Assembly: GCA_900319885.1 (NCBI GenBank) | Contig: ONQH01000012.1 | Span: 1-12,026, forward strand | Length of the DNA: 12,026 nucleotides | Direction of reading: 5' to 3' | From: Candidatus Avelusimicrobium ruminicola | GTDB taxonomy: Bacteria > Elusimicrobiota > Elusimicrobia > Elusimicrobiales > Elusimicrobiaceae | In this document: positions 1 to 9,150 of the stretch, piece by piece | How the letters are laid out: every line of letters starts with the position of its first letter | Position numbering within the stretch: position 1 is the first letter of the stretch | The notes under the pieces: model-generated | What the model was told of the DNA's origin: nothing | The model's database searches: none | Seen by the model: only the letters and a program-made list of their open reading frames with translations | Made by a program: the position numbers and the translations under genes

Positions 1-92
1 AATTACCTGCCTTTTATGTGAAAGAGCGCACAAACGTACACTTTTCAAGGGAAAAACGTACAAACGTAACATGAAAAATGAAGACCAATTCA
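1..92. other. Intergenic edge with repeated AAACGTA units
   Basis: This is the stretch downstream of the gyrB stop codon, running to the window edge. It contains three copies of AAACGTA at 32-38, 54-60 and 62-68; the first two extend to AAACGTACA. No gene, clear terminator hairpin or continuation of gyrase coding sequence is visible. The reverse-strand frames were read by eye for the missing GyrB C-terminal motif and it is not there. What lies beyond the edge is unknown. Confidence 0.4.
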
Positions 93-2330
<2,238 letters not shown>

Positions 2331-2336
2331 CTAAAA

Positions 2337-2342
2337 CTCCTT
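2337..2342 (-). promoter_or_regulatory. Ribosome binding site of gyrB
   Basis: AAGGAG on the minus strand lies six bases before the gyrB ATG and after the DUF721 stop codon (2351-2353). It fixes the gyrB start and supports co-transcription with DUF721. Confidence 0.7.
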
Positions 2343-2350
2343 ATGTCCAA

Positions 2351-2647
2351 CTAAATAATCTCAATATGTTTAATCCACGGTGACTCAAAATGTTTATTTA
2401 ATTCCCGGATGATTTCACGTCGTCTTCCGGTAAGTTCATTTTTAGCCACAGAGGCTTTTACTTGCACATATAAGGTGTCTTTTTTTACCGCTTGTAACAC
2501 CCAAAAACGTTTTTTAGTACCGACGATCTGATCCCATACATAGTCCAGTATCATCAGCCGGTTTAATGTTTTGGATAAAGAATTAAACTGGCTGCCGATT
2601 TCCGCACTGGAATGCCATTTTTTTTTAGGGGGTTCGCCAAACTTCAT
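2351..2647 (-). CDS. DUF721 / DciA-like protein
   Basis: This is a 98-residue basic protein with the layout of the DUF721 family: an N-terminal helix region (LSKTLNRLMILDYVWDQIVG) with the conserved Trp, then a beta-rich part (LYVQVKASVAKNEL) and a C-terminal helix. Some members, named DciA, act as loaders of the replicative helicase DnaB in bacteria that lack DnaC or DnaI. Family members are often found beside dnaA, recF or gyrB, and this position between dnaN and gyrB fits. Its ATG overlaps the dnaN stop codon by one base (TAATG), suggesting translational coupling. The family assignment rests on size, pattern and position, not a strong motif. The helicase-loader role is inferred from the family. 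Confidence 0.7.
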   Translation of the reverse strand: MKFGEPPKKKWHSSAEIGSQFNSLSKTLNRLMILDYVWDQIVGTKKRFWVLQAVKKDTLYVQVKASVAKNELTGRRREIIRELNKHFESPWIKHIEII

Positions 2648-3756
2648 TAGGCTCTCATCGGCATAATTACGTACTTAAATTTTGTTTCTTCTACCGGTTC
2701 AATTAACACCGGCTGAGAAGCATTTACAAACGAAAAAGATACTTTATCGGTCTTTATATTTTTAAGTACGTCAATAATATATTGCGGTTTGAAATTGGCT
2801 TCAAACGCTTCCCCCGTGTATTCCACAGGCAATTCATCCGTAAAATCCATCGTTTGAGAATTGGAAGATACCGTAAGTATATTATTTGCCACTTTGTATT
2901 TAACAATGCTGCCAAATTCGCCCGCACACAACGCCGCACGGCGGGTAGAAGCGAGTAAATCTTTGACAAAAGATTCAAACTTAATGGTGGTTTTGGTAGG
3001 AATTACTTGTTGATAATTGGGAAAGTTTCCTTCAATAAGCCGTGAAATAAACGTCGTTTCCTTCATAATAAAACTGACTTGGTTGGAGGCTACGTTTACT
3101 TCAATTTTATCATCTTTTTCCGGTTTGGCAATAGAAATAAACCGGCATACTTCGCTTAAAATTTTAGTAGGAATAATAATCTTAAATTCCTGGCTGCCGG
3201 GCAACGCCGGTTGCGTGGCTAACGCCAAGCGTCCACCGTCTGTGGCTACCACTTCAAAACTTTTAGCCGAATTATTCCACAGTAACCCGTTTAAGATATA
3301 GCGGGTTTCTTGCGTAGAGGCGGAAAAGGCTGTTTTTTCCACCATTTGTTGCAGTAATATAGGATCTAACGCTATGCTGCCGGTGCGTTCAATTTCCGGG
3401 ATAGACGGGTATTCCGCTTTAGGGGTACCCATCACCCAAAATTTACTCTTGCCGGATTTAATATGAAATTTATTATTTTCATCACTTTGTAAATGAATTT
3501 CTTTATCGTCTGCTAAATTTTTAATAATGTCCGAAAATTCTTTTAACGGAACCGTAATACTTCCTTCTTCTTCTATTTCGGCCGGTACAAAGTGTACGGT
3601 AGCCATTTCCATATCGGTACGTACCAGTTTTAACTTACCCTGTTGGGTTTCTAACAAAAAGTTATGCAAAATGGGTAATGTAGTGCGAGCCGACACTCCC
3701 GAAGAAATGATTTGGATTCCTTCCAACAAAGTAGACTTAGTAATATTTATTTTCAT
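2647..3756 (-). CDS. dnaN: DNA polymerase III beta subunit (sliding clamp)
   Basis: This is the ring-shaped processivity clamp that tethers DNA polymerase III to DNA. The 369-residue product has the usual family length and shows the N-terminal MKINITKSTLLEGIQ pattern, ARTTLPILHNFLLE, an internal ATDGGRLALA match and the C-terminal YVIMPMRA ending that lies near the partner-binding pocket. The frame stays open for 18 more codons upstream to 3810. I chose the ATG at 3754-3756 because AAGGA lies five bases upstream, the protein then begins like other DnaN proteins, and the longer version would run into the DnaA-box region. It follows dnaA after a 172-bp gap and overlaps DUF721 by one base. Confidence 0.96.
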   Translation of the reverse strand: MKINITKSTLLEGIQIISSGVSARTTLPILHNFLLETQQGKLKLVRTDMEMATVHFVPAEIEEEGSITVPLKEFSDIIKNLADDKEIHLQSDENNKFHIKSGKSKFWVMGTPKAEYPSIPEIERTGSIALDPILLQQMVEKTAFSASTQETRYILNGLLWNNSAKSFEVVATDGGRLALATQPALPGSQEFKIIIPTKILSEVCRFISIAKPEKDDKIEVNVASNQVSFIMKETTFISRLIEGNFPNYQQVIPTKTTIKFESFVKDLLASTRRAALCAGEFGSIVKYKVANNILTVSSNSQTMDFTDELPVEYTGEAFEANFKPQYIIDVLKNIKTDKVSFSFVNASQPVLIEPVEETKFKYVIMPMRA

Positions 3757-3928
3757 ATTTATCCTTAATAATATGTTGTGTTGATTGTGTGAATTTTGTG
3801 GATTACACAATACAACTTTCCTGCTTTTTTGTGTGTATAACTACTGCAACTTATGAACAATATACACTTTTACAAATTTTATCAGCCTTCCAAGTGGACT
3901 TATACACTACTTATCCACATCTTACAAA
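3757..3928. other. dnaA-dnaN intergenic region, candidate oriC
   Basis: This 172-bp AT-rich gap contains several matches to the DnaA box TTATNCACA. They are a perfect TTATCCACA at 3911-3919 (plus), TTATACACA at 3832-3840 (minus), TTATACACT at 3900-3908 (plus), TAATCCACA at 3797-3805 (minus, one mismatch) and TTATGAACA at 3851-3859 (plus, one mismatch). Such clusters next to dnaA mark the replication origin in many bacteria. The gap must also carry any dnaN promoter, but I could not pick one convincingly. A role as oriC is inference; the boxes are seen directly. Confidence 0.65.
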
Positions 3929-5299
3929 CTATTTTTCAACACCCTTAATATCCGCAATAATTTGGTTAATTTCAGCGGTAAAGAACGGGTCCGCATTTAC
4001 TTTTTCCTGCACTAAATCACGGGCGTGTACTACGGTGCTATGGTCGCGGTTAAATTCGCGGCCGATTTCGGGCAAAGATAAGTCCGTCAGTTCCGTCGTT
4101 AAAAACATAGCAATTTGACGCGGCCACGCAATAGATTGTGTTTTGCGTTTGGCGTTAAAATCTTCCATGCGGATATTATAATGTTTTCCCACTACTTTTT
4201 TAATGGTATTTACGGAAACAGAGGTTTCCTGTTCATTAGTAAGTACATCTGCCAATAATTCGCGCGCAATCGGAATAGTGGGCGTAACCCCGTGCGTATT
4301 GCAATAGGCGCGCAGTCTCTTAATAGCCCCTTCCAATTCACGTACGTTGGTTTGGATGCCTTCGGCTAGAAAGGTAATTACATCATCCCCCACAATAAAA
4401 TTCATAGAATCGCGTTTTTGACGTAAAATAGCAATACGTGCCTCGGTATTAGGGCGTTTAATTTCGGTACTGATGCCCGATAATACACGCGAGGATAACC
4501 GTTCATCCCATTCTAATTGTTGGGGGGACCGATCTGAAGATAACACAATTTGTTTACCGCTTTCATACAGGGAATTAAACGTATAAAAAAACGCATCCGA
4601 ACTGGCGGCTTTATTGGCCACAAACTGAATATCATCTACTAAAAAGCAGTCCAAAAAACGATATTTTTTACGGAAAGCATCCGCTGTTTTTTGCGTAATA
4701 GATTCAATATATTCGTTAACGAACTCTTCGCCGGACATATATATCACTTTCGCAAGGGGATTTTCGCGCAAAATTTGATTGCCGATAGCCTGGAGTAAGT
4801 GTGTTTTTCCCAGCCCCGGGGCGGAATAAATAAATAAGGGGTTATTTTCGCGCGCGCCCAGTTTGGCTACTACGGCCTGCGCGGCCTTGTAGGCAAATTT
4901 ATTAGAGGGAGACTCAATAAAATTATCAAACGTGTAATCCGGGTTAAAGCGCGATAAAAAAGGGCTGACAATATTGGTCGGTTGTTGCACCGGCTCAATA
5001 GAAGGCAATACATCCTGCGCTGAGGAAATAGCCGGCGCCGGGGTATCTACCGTAGCAATATTATAGATTATCTCAATTTGCGTTCCTGTATGTTTTAAGA
5101 AGGCATCCTTTAAGATAGATTCGTAGCGTTCTTTGATGGTTTTGCCCCAAATAGCGTTAGGAATGGTCACCGTTAAGACATTATTTTCAAATGCAAAATC
5201 GGCTGTTTTGAACCACAAGTCGTACGTTTCTTTACCGATAATTTGTTCTACTTCTTGAAAAATAGACAATAAAACGGGGTTATTTTGAAAGTTATCCAC
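3929..5299 (-). CDS. dnaA: Chromosomal replication initiator DnaA
   Basis: This is the AAA+ ATPase that binds DnaA boxes, melts the origin and recruits the helicase. All four domains are present in 456 residues: domain I (about 1-85), a short linker (about 86-115), the AAA+ domain with Walker A PGLGKTH (161-167), Walker B VDDIQF (221-226) and sensor 1 SSD (254-256), and the DNA-binding domain IV (about 362-456) with SLPEIGREF and DHSTV (419-423). The loop before DHSTV reads FNRDHSTV where many DnaA proteins read FGGRDHTTV, one residue shorter. Translation starts at GTG (5297-5299), supported by AAGGAAG six bases upstream; no alternative ATG sits nearby. The GTG is itself part of a DnaA box, which suggests autoregulation. 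Confidence 0.97.
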   Translation of the reverse strand: MDNFQNNPVLLSIFQEVEQIIGKETYDLWFKTADFAFENNVLTVTIPNAIWGKTIKERYESILKDAFLKHTGTQIEIIYNIATVDTPAPAISSAQDVLPSIEPVQQPTNIVSPFLSRFNPDYTFDNFIESPSNKFAYKAAQAVVAKLGARENNPLFIYSAPGLGKTHLLQAIGNQILRENPLAKVIYMSGEEFVNEYIESITQKTADAFRKKYRFLDCFLVDDIQFVANKAASSDAFFYTFNSLYESGKQIVLSSDRSPQQLEWDERLSSRVLSGISTEIKRPNTEARIAILRQKRDSMNFIVGDDVITFLAEGIQTNVRELEGAIKRLRAYCNTHGVTPTIPIARELLADVLTNEQETSVSVNTIKKVVGKHYNIRMEDFNAKRKTQSIAWPRQIAMFLTTELTDLSLPEIGREFNRDHSTVVHARDLVQEKVNADPFFTAEINQIIADIKGVEK

Positions 5300-5300
5300 A
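5292..5300 (+). promoter_or_regulatory. Perfect DnaA box over the dnaA start codon
   Basis: TTATCCACA matches the consensus DnaA box exactly and covers the dnaA GTG start codon and the next two codons. DnaA bound here could block translation-start-proximal transcription or take part in origin function. The match is seen directly; the autoregulatory role is inferred. Confidence 0.65.
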
Positions 5301-5305
5301 AATTA

Positions 5306-5312
5306 CTTCCTT
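5306..5312 (-). promoter_or_regulatory. Ribosome binding site of dnaA
   Basis: AAGGAAG on the minus strand lies six bases before the GTG start of dnaA. It decides in favour of this non-ATG start. Confidence 0.65.
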
Positions 5313-5328
5313 ATTCAATCTTTTATTT

Positions 5329-5357
5329 ATCTTACCACTTATTGAGCACTTGGTCAA
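5329..5357 (-). promoter_or_regulatory. dnaA promoter (-35 TTGACC, -10 TAAGAT)
   Basis: On the minus strand TTGACC (5352-5357) and TAAGAT (5329-5334) are separated by exactly 17 bases, and the -10 carries a TG extension (TGGTAAGAT). This is a good housekeeping-sigma promoter, giving a leader of roughly 22 bases before the dnaA GTG. Confidence 0.65.
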
Positions 5358-5517
5358 TGGGTAAAAATATTAAAAAGCCGAATAAACGCGTAAAAATGGC
5401 GAATATGGCTATATTTTAAGGGGTTCGCCCTGGGGGTATTATAAGGCCTATTTTAAGCGTACACGGCGTTTTTAGCAAACTAACTAATTTTTTGCCTAGG
5501 GGAATATTTACAACCTA

Positions 5518-5526
5518 TGGTATAAT
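5518..5526 (+). promoter_or_regulatory. Extended -10 promoter of the oxygen-defence operon
   Basis: TGGTATAAT is a perfect extended -10 element. No good -35 hexamer sits 16-18 bases upstream, as is common for extended -10 promoters. The start site would fall near 5533, about 35 bases before the superoxide reductase ATG, whose ribosome site AAAGAGGAG lies just upstream of it. Confidence 0.6.
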
Positions 5527-5567
5527 AAACATACGCAAAAAGCAAATTTACCTAAAGAGGAGTAATT

Positions 5568-5954
5568 ATGACGAACTTGCATGAAATTTATAAATGTTCT
5601 GTTTGTGGGAATATCGTAGAAGTGGTCCATGCCGGCGCCGGAGAAATGATGTGCTGCGGTAAACCCATGCACAAACTGGTAGCCGGTGAAACAGACGGTG
5701 CGGCCGAAAAACATGTGCCGGTATTGGAAAAAATAGACGGGGGTTACCGCGTAAAGGTGGGCTCTGTACCGCATCCGGCCACGGATGAGCATCATATTGA
5801 GTGGATAGAAGTGATTTGCAATACCTGCCACCAAGTACAACGCGCCTATATTAAACCCGGCGAGCCGGCCCAAGCGGAATTTCAAACTTGCTCTGACGAC
5901 GTAACCGCCCGGGAATATTGCAATTTACACGGGCTGTGGCAAAGCAAAAAATAA
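5568..5954 (+). CDS. dfx: Desulfoferrodoxin (2Fe superoxide reductase)
   Basis: This cytoplasmic iron protein reduces superoxide to hydrogen peroxide without releasing oxygen, the typical anaerobe alternative to superoxide dismutase. The 128-aa length is normal for the two-iron class. The N-terminal desulforedoxin-like centre has Cys10, Cys13, Cys29 and Cys30. The catalytic centre has the EKHVP motif (Glu47, Lys48, His49), further ligands His69 and His75, and Cys118 with His121 in CNLHGLW. Three further cysteines (84, 87, 108) are not part of either classical site. It is the first gene of an operon with the flavodiiron protein and rubredoxin; rubredoxin is the usual electron donor of this enzyme family. 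Confidence 0.96.
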   Translation: MTNLHEIYKCSVCGNIVEVVHAGAGEMMCCGKPMHKLVAGETDGAAEKHVPVLEKIDGGYRVKVGSVPHPATDEHHIEWIEVICNTCHQVQRAYIKPGEPAQAEFQTCSDDVTAREYCNLHGLWQSKK

Positions 5955-5971
5955 TATAATATAACCACACA

Positions 5972-5984
5972 CTGCCACGGGCAG
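5972..5984 (+). other. Small hairpin before the flavodiiron gene
   Basis: CTGCC and GGCAG pair around the loop ACG in the 44-base gap between the superoxide reductase and flavodiiron genes, directly before the ribosome site AAAAGGAG (5986-5993). There is no T-tract, so it is unlikely to be a terminator. It could influence mRNA processing or translation, or be chance. Confidence 0.3.
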
Positions 5985-5998
5985 CAAAAGGAGATTTT

Positions 5999-7192
5999 AT
6001 GAAAGCTTTGCAACTATCCCCCAACGTCTATTGGGTGGGGGCGATTGATTGGAATTTACGCGATTTTCACGGCTATGCCACCACGCGCGGCACGACGTAC
6101 AACGCCTATTTAATTTTAGGTAAAAAACCCACGCTTATTGACACGGTCAAAAAGCCGTTTTACCCGGAAATGATGGCCCGGATTGCCAGCGTCATAGACC
6201 CGAAGAAAATAGACCTAATTATTTCCAACCATGCTGAAATGGACCACTCCGGCGCGTTATGCCAGGCGGTGGCGGATATGCAACCTTCGGCGGTGTATGC
6301 GTCGGCGATGGGTGTGAAAAATTTAATCGCGCAGTTGCACCCCTCTTTTGAAATTAAAGCCGTCAAAACCGGCGATAAAATTGACTTAGGGGGTGACACA
6401 CTTTCCTTCGTAGAAGCGCGCATGCTCCATTGGCCCGACAGTATGCTGGCGTATTTGGAAAAAGAAGACGTCTTGTTTACCAACGACGTTTTTGGCATGC
6501 ACTTGGCTACTTCTAATTTATTTGACGACGAAAATGACGAGGCCGTTTGGATGCAAGAAGCGCGTAAATACTATGCCAATATTGTTTTGCCTTATTCGGA
6601 TTTAGTAACTCGCTTTTTAGCGCAAGTGCAACAAATGGGGTTGGCCCCTAAAATTATTGCGCCGGACCATGGCTTTATTTGGCGCAAAGATCCGTCTAAG
6701 ATTGTAAACTTATACGCGCAGTTTGCCGCCCAAAAACCCACCAACAAAGCCGTTATTGTGTATGATACCATGTGGGGCAGTACCGAGAAAATGGCCCAGT
6801 CTATTTCCGACGGGTTACGTCAAAACGGAACCCGTGTGCAACTGATGTCCATGCATGCGTGCCACCGCAGTGAGGTAATTACCGAACTGTTAGACGCGGG
6901 GGCCATCCTCGTCGGTACACCGGTATTAAATAGTACTATTTATCCCGCCATGGCCGACGTGCTTTGCTATTTGAAAGGGCTTAAAAAGAAAAATTTAATC
7001 GGGGCGGCGTTTGGCTCGTACGGGTGGAACGGAGCACCGATAGACAGCCTGACCAAAACGCTGGAAGAAATGGGCGTAGAAATCGTTTCGCCGGCGGTGA
7101 AAAGTTGCTTTGTGCCCGACGAGAAAATGCTTAAACAGTGTGAAGAATTAGGCGTGCTGGTTAGCCAAAAACTCGCGGAGAAAATAAACTGA
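5999..7192 (+). CDS. Flavodiiron protein (oxygen reductase)
   Basis: This is an A-type flavodiiron protein, also called rubredoxin:oxygen oxidoreductase. It reduces O2 to water, and some members reduce nitric oxide. The metallo-beta-lactamase-like half has the full diiron set: His78, Glu80, Asp82 and His83 in NHAEMDHSG, His143 in MLHWPDSM, Asp162 in FTNDVFG, and His223 in APDHG. The flavodoxin half begins near residue 249, with the FMN phosphate loop YDTMWGSTE (254-262) and GTPVLNSTIYP. The 397-aa length is typical of the simple two-domain class without a fused rubredoxin. Its stop overlaps the next start (TGATG), so it is translationally coupled to the flavin reductase, which with the downstream rubredoxin is a plausible electron supply. 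Whether O2 or NO is the main substrate cannot be read from sequence. Confidence 0.95.
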   Translation: MKALQLSPNVYWVGAIDWNLRDFHGYATTRGTTYNAYLILGKKPTLIDTVKKPFYPEMMARIASVIDPKKIDLIISNHAEMDHSGALCQAVADMQPSAVYASAMGVKNLIAQLHPSFEIKAVKTGDKIDLGGDTLSFVEARMLHWPDSMLAYLEKEDVLFTNDVFGMHLATSNLFDDENDEAVWMQEARKYYANIVLPYSDLVTRFLAQVQQMGLAPKIIAPDHGFIWRKDPSKIVNLYAQFAAQKPTNKAVIVYDTMWGSTEKMAQSISDGLRQNGTRVQLMSMHACHRSEVITELLDAGAILVGTPVLNSTIYPAMADVLCYLKGLKKKNLIGAAFGSYGWNGAPIDSLTKTLEEMGVEIVSPAVKSCFVPDEKMLKQCEELGVLVSQKLAEKIN

Positions 7193-7701
7193 TGGACGCG
7201 TGTATTTGCCAAGGGTTAAACAAATTTTCTTACGGGTTGTATGTGGTTACGTCTGCCGACGGGGAAACAAAAAATGGGCTGGTTGTAAACACGGCTTTTC
7301 AAGTATCGGCCGACCCGGCAAAGATCGCGGTTTGTGTGTGCAAAAACAGTTACACGCACGACGTAATTTTGAAAAGTAATGTATTTGCGGTGATGCCGTT
7401 GGAGCAAGAAACGCCGCTGGTGTTTATCGGTATTTTCGGTTTTCGCACCGGGCGTAATTTTGATAAATTTGCCAAGGTGTCCTGCACGCCGGGCGTAACG
7501 GGTTGCCCCGTCGTAAAAGAGCACACGCTCTCGTGCGTGGAAGCACGCGTAGAAAAAGTGCTGGACGTGGGAACCCACTCGCTTTTTATTGGCAACGTCG
7601 TAGCGGGAGAAATTTTTAAGCCGCAAGGCACCCCTTTAACCTATGAGTATTATCATACGGTCATTAAGGGCAAAACCCCTTCGGGGGCAACTCATTTATA
7701 G
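7192..7701 (+). CDS. Flavin reductase-like protein (Hrb-type N-domain)
   Basis: This 169-aa split-barrel FMN-binding protein is of the flavin reductase family. The start (CICQGLNKFSYGLYVVTS) and the ending (YYHTVIKGKTPSGATHL) resemble the flavin reductase half of high-molecular-weight rubredoxin (Hrb), described in Moorella as the NAD(P)H-oxidising donor of flavodiiron proteins. In Hrb a rubredoxin domain is fused at the C-terminus; here the rubredoxin is a separate gene starting nine bases later. It probably takes electrons from NAD(P)H and passes them to that rubredoxin. The start overlaps the flavodiiron stop. Several cysteines (for example in CTPGVTGCPVV) are present, of unknown meaning. 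Family assignment is strong; the exact partner is inferred from context. Confidence 0.85.
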   Translation: MDACICQGLNKFSYGLYVVTSADGETKNGLVVNTAFQVSADPAKIAVCVCKNSYTHDVILKSNVFAVMPLEQETPLVFIGIFGFRTGRNFDKFAKVSCTPGVTGCPVVKEHTLSCVEARVEKVLDVGTHSLFIGNVVAGEIFKPQGTPLTYEYYHTVIKGKTPSGATHL

Positions 7702-7710
7702 GAGAGTGTT

Positions 7711-7869
7711 ATGGTAAAATATGTATGTGAAGTATGCGGATACACGTATGATCCCGCGGTGGGCGACCCGGATAACGGGGTACCGGCCGGAACCGCGTGG
7801 GAAAATGTAAAAGAAGATTGGGTCTGCCCGGTTTGTGGTGTGGGCAAGGACCAATTCAAACCCGCGTAA
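7711..7869 (+). CDS. Rubredoxin, 52 aa
   Basis: This is a small one-iron electron carrier. The sequence begins [15 protein letters not shown] and has the two iron-binding knuckles with Cys6, Cys9, Cys39 and Cys42, plus the conserved Tyr, Pro and Trp residues and the ending QFKPA. The length is the family norm. AGGAG (7700-7704) lies six bases before the ATG and overlaps the flavin reductase stop codon. As the last gene of the operon it is the likely electron shuttle from the flavin reductase to the flavodiiron protein and the superoxide reductase. Confidence 0.97.
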   Translation: MVKYVCEVCGYTYDPAVGDPDNGVPAGTAWENVKEDWVCPVCGVGKDQFKPA

Positions 7870-7907
7870 AATTTTTAATATTGCAGAGTTGGTAATATTA
7901 AAATTTT
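7868..7907 (+). repeat. Long AT-rich inverted repeat after rubredoxin
   Basis: AAAATTTTTAATATT (7868-7882) pairs with AATATTAAAATTTT (7894-7907) with a single T bulge and an 11-base loop. It starts inside the rubredoxin stop codon and precedes the GC-rich terminator. It may protect the 3' end of the mRNA or help termination; the function is not known. Confidence 0.5.
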
Positions 7908-7924
7908 GAAAATTAAACTCAAAA

Positions 7925-7957
7925 CGGGCCTAGTAAGTACAAGGCCCGCTTCTTTTT
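7925..7957 (+). terminator. Rho-independent terminator of the oxygen-defence operon
   Basis: CGGGCCT (7925-7931) pairs with AGGCCCG (7942-7948) around a 10-base loop and is followed by CTTCTTTTT. It ends the four-gene operon before the glycosyltransferase promoter. Confidence 0.8.
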
Positions 7958-8045
7958 GGTGCAAAAGAGCCCAGGTTTTGAAAAAAATCCTTAAAAAATA
8001 AGCATTTTTATTAAGATAATTTTTCCCCCTCCCGCCAGCAAAACT

Positions 8046-8054
8046 TGCTATAAT
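8046..8054 (+). promoter_or_regulatory. Extended -10 promoter of the glycosyltransferase
   Basis: TGCTATAAT is a perfect extended -10 element with no clear -35. The expected start site is at about 8061-8062, the A of the ATG itself, and no ribosome binding site is visible before the ATG. This suggests a leaderless transcript. Confidence 0.5.
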
Positions 8055-8061
8055 AAATTTT

Positions 8062-9147
8062 ATGAAAATCTTGTATGTAATTACATCTACCGAAACGGGC
8101 GGTGCGGAAACTGCTTTGGCAGGGTTGGTGCGGTCCGTTTCCCAGCATACGGTAAAAGTGATAAGTTTGAAACCTGTGGGTAGTATCGGGTTGCAATTAG
8201 CCCAAGAGGGGGTAGATGTTGTTTCTTTACAAATGAAAGGGGCCGGCTTGGGAACGGTTTCCCAATTATCAAAAATCATCCAGCAATTTGAGCCGGATAT
8301 TGTGCATGCCCTTTTATTTCGAGCCATTGAATTTAGCCGCCTGGCCTGTGCGGGGAAAAAGTGCAAACTAATTACTACCCCTCATTTTGATCTATCCCAA
8401 AAACCGCTATGGATGCGTTGGCTGGACCGGACCCTAAAAGGGATAGATAGCGTCAGCACAGCCGAGTCTGTAAGCACCTATAATTATTTAATTACTCACC
8501 AGCATTACCGCCAAGAAAAAACAATTCATATAGGTAATTCCGTGGGAAAAAGCCAATTTTTCAAAGATAATTCTCTTAAAAAATCTATGCGCCAAACGCA
8601 AGGATTTGCAGAAAATGACTGTATTTTTATTTCCGTGGCGCGGTTGGCTCCGGTTAAAAACCCGCAAGGGTTGCTGCGCGCTTTTGAAAAAATTCTTCCC
8701 AACTGTCCCCAGGCAAAATTAGTGTATGTGGGGGAGGGGGAAGAGCGGAACGCTTTAGAAAAATTGATTAACGAAAAGAACTTATCCCAAAACGTATTCC
8801 TGGTCGGGGAACAGAAAAACATAAACGACTGGCTTAATATGGCGGACGTGTTTGTACTCTTTTCAAAGGAGGAATCGCTGCCGTTGGCCCTTTTAGAGGC
8901 CCAGCAAGCGGGTCTGCCCTGTATCGTGAGCAAGGTGGGGGATATGCCCAAACAGGTAGAGCATGGAAAGACCGGGTTTGTTTGCAACCCCGGGGATGAA
9001 ATGCTCTTGGCTTGCCTACTTACCGAACTTTATGAAAACGCTTCTTTACGCCAAGAAATGGGCTCGCACGCTTTGCAAAAAAGTGCTACAATAGTAGATA
9101 GTTCTCAACAATATCAACAACTTTATCAACATTTGATAAGTAAATAG
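8062..9147 (+). CDS. GT4-family glycosyltransferase
   Basis: This 361-aa protein has the two-Rossmann GT-B fold pattern. The N-terminus MKILYVITSTETGGAE is the typical opening of GT4 enzymes, in which the GG loop contacts the acceptor or donor. The second domain starts near FISVARLAPVKNPQGLLRAF, with KLVYVGEGEER and the donor-binding EX7E-type stretch EESLPLALLEAQQAGLPCIVS. Such enzymes use nucleotide sugars to build cell-surface polysaccharide, lipopolysaccharide or exopolysaccharide. Donor and acceptor cannot be told from sequence. No other glycan genes sit nearby, so context gives no help. It lies alone between a terminator and the parS/lepB region. The GT4 N-terminus fixes the start even though no ribosome site is seen. 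Confidence 0.88.
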   Translation: MKILYVITSTETGGAETALAGLVRSVSQHTVKVISLKPVGSIGLQLAQEGVDVVSLQMKGAGLGTVSQLSKIIQQFEPDIVHALLFRAIEFSRLACAGKKCKLITTPHFDLSQKPLWMRWLDRTLKGIDSVSTAESVSTYNYLITHQHYRQEKTIHIGNSVGKSQFFKDNSLKKSMRQTQGFAENDCIFISVARLAPVKNPQGLLRAFEKILPNCPQAKLVYVGEGEERNALEKLINEKNLSQNVFLVGEQKNINDWLNMADVFVLFSKEESLPLALLEAQQAGLPCIVSKVGDMPKQVEHGKTGFVCNPGDEMLLACLLTELYENASLRQEMGSHALQKSATIVDSSQQYQQLYQHLISK

Positions 9148-9150
9148 GGA

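Noticed and set aside
3757..3810. Upstream extension of dnaN by 18 codons to an ATG at 3810
   Set aside because: The extra residues are unlike DnaN, have no ribosome site, and lie over a DnaA-box region; the ATG at 3756 has AAGGA upstream and a typical DnaN start.
5373..5420. Imperfect inverted and direct repeats around GCCGAATA and GGCGAATATGGC between the two divergent promoters
   Set aside because: The arms are too short and mismatched to call an operator with confidence.
5508..5885. Minus-strand open frame opposite desulfoferrodoxin
   Set aside because: It is antisense to conserved metal-binding residues of a certain gene.
5955..5960. TATAAT after the superoxide reductase stop, as a second promoter for the flavodiiron gene
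   Set aside because: There is no TG extension or -35 at suitable spacing, and the stretch is simply AT-rich; it cannot be excluded but is not supported.
7216..7631. Minus-strand open frames opposite the flavin reductase
   Set aside because: They are shadows of a well-supported gene and have no recognisable domain or translation signal.
7875..8366. Minus-strand open frame of 163 aa across the terminator and the start of the glycosyltransferase
   Set aside because: It runs through a terminator and a promoter and antisense to the GT4 N-terminus, with no family resemblance.
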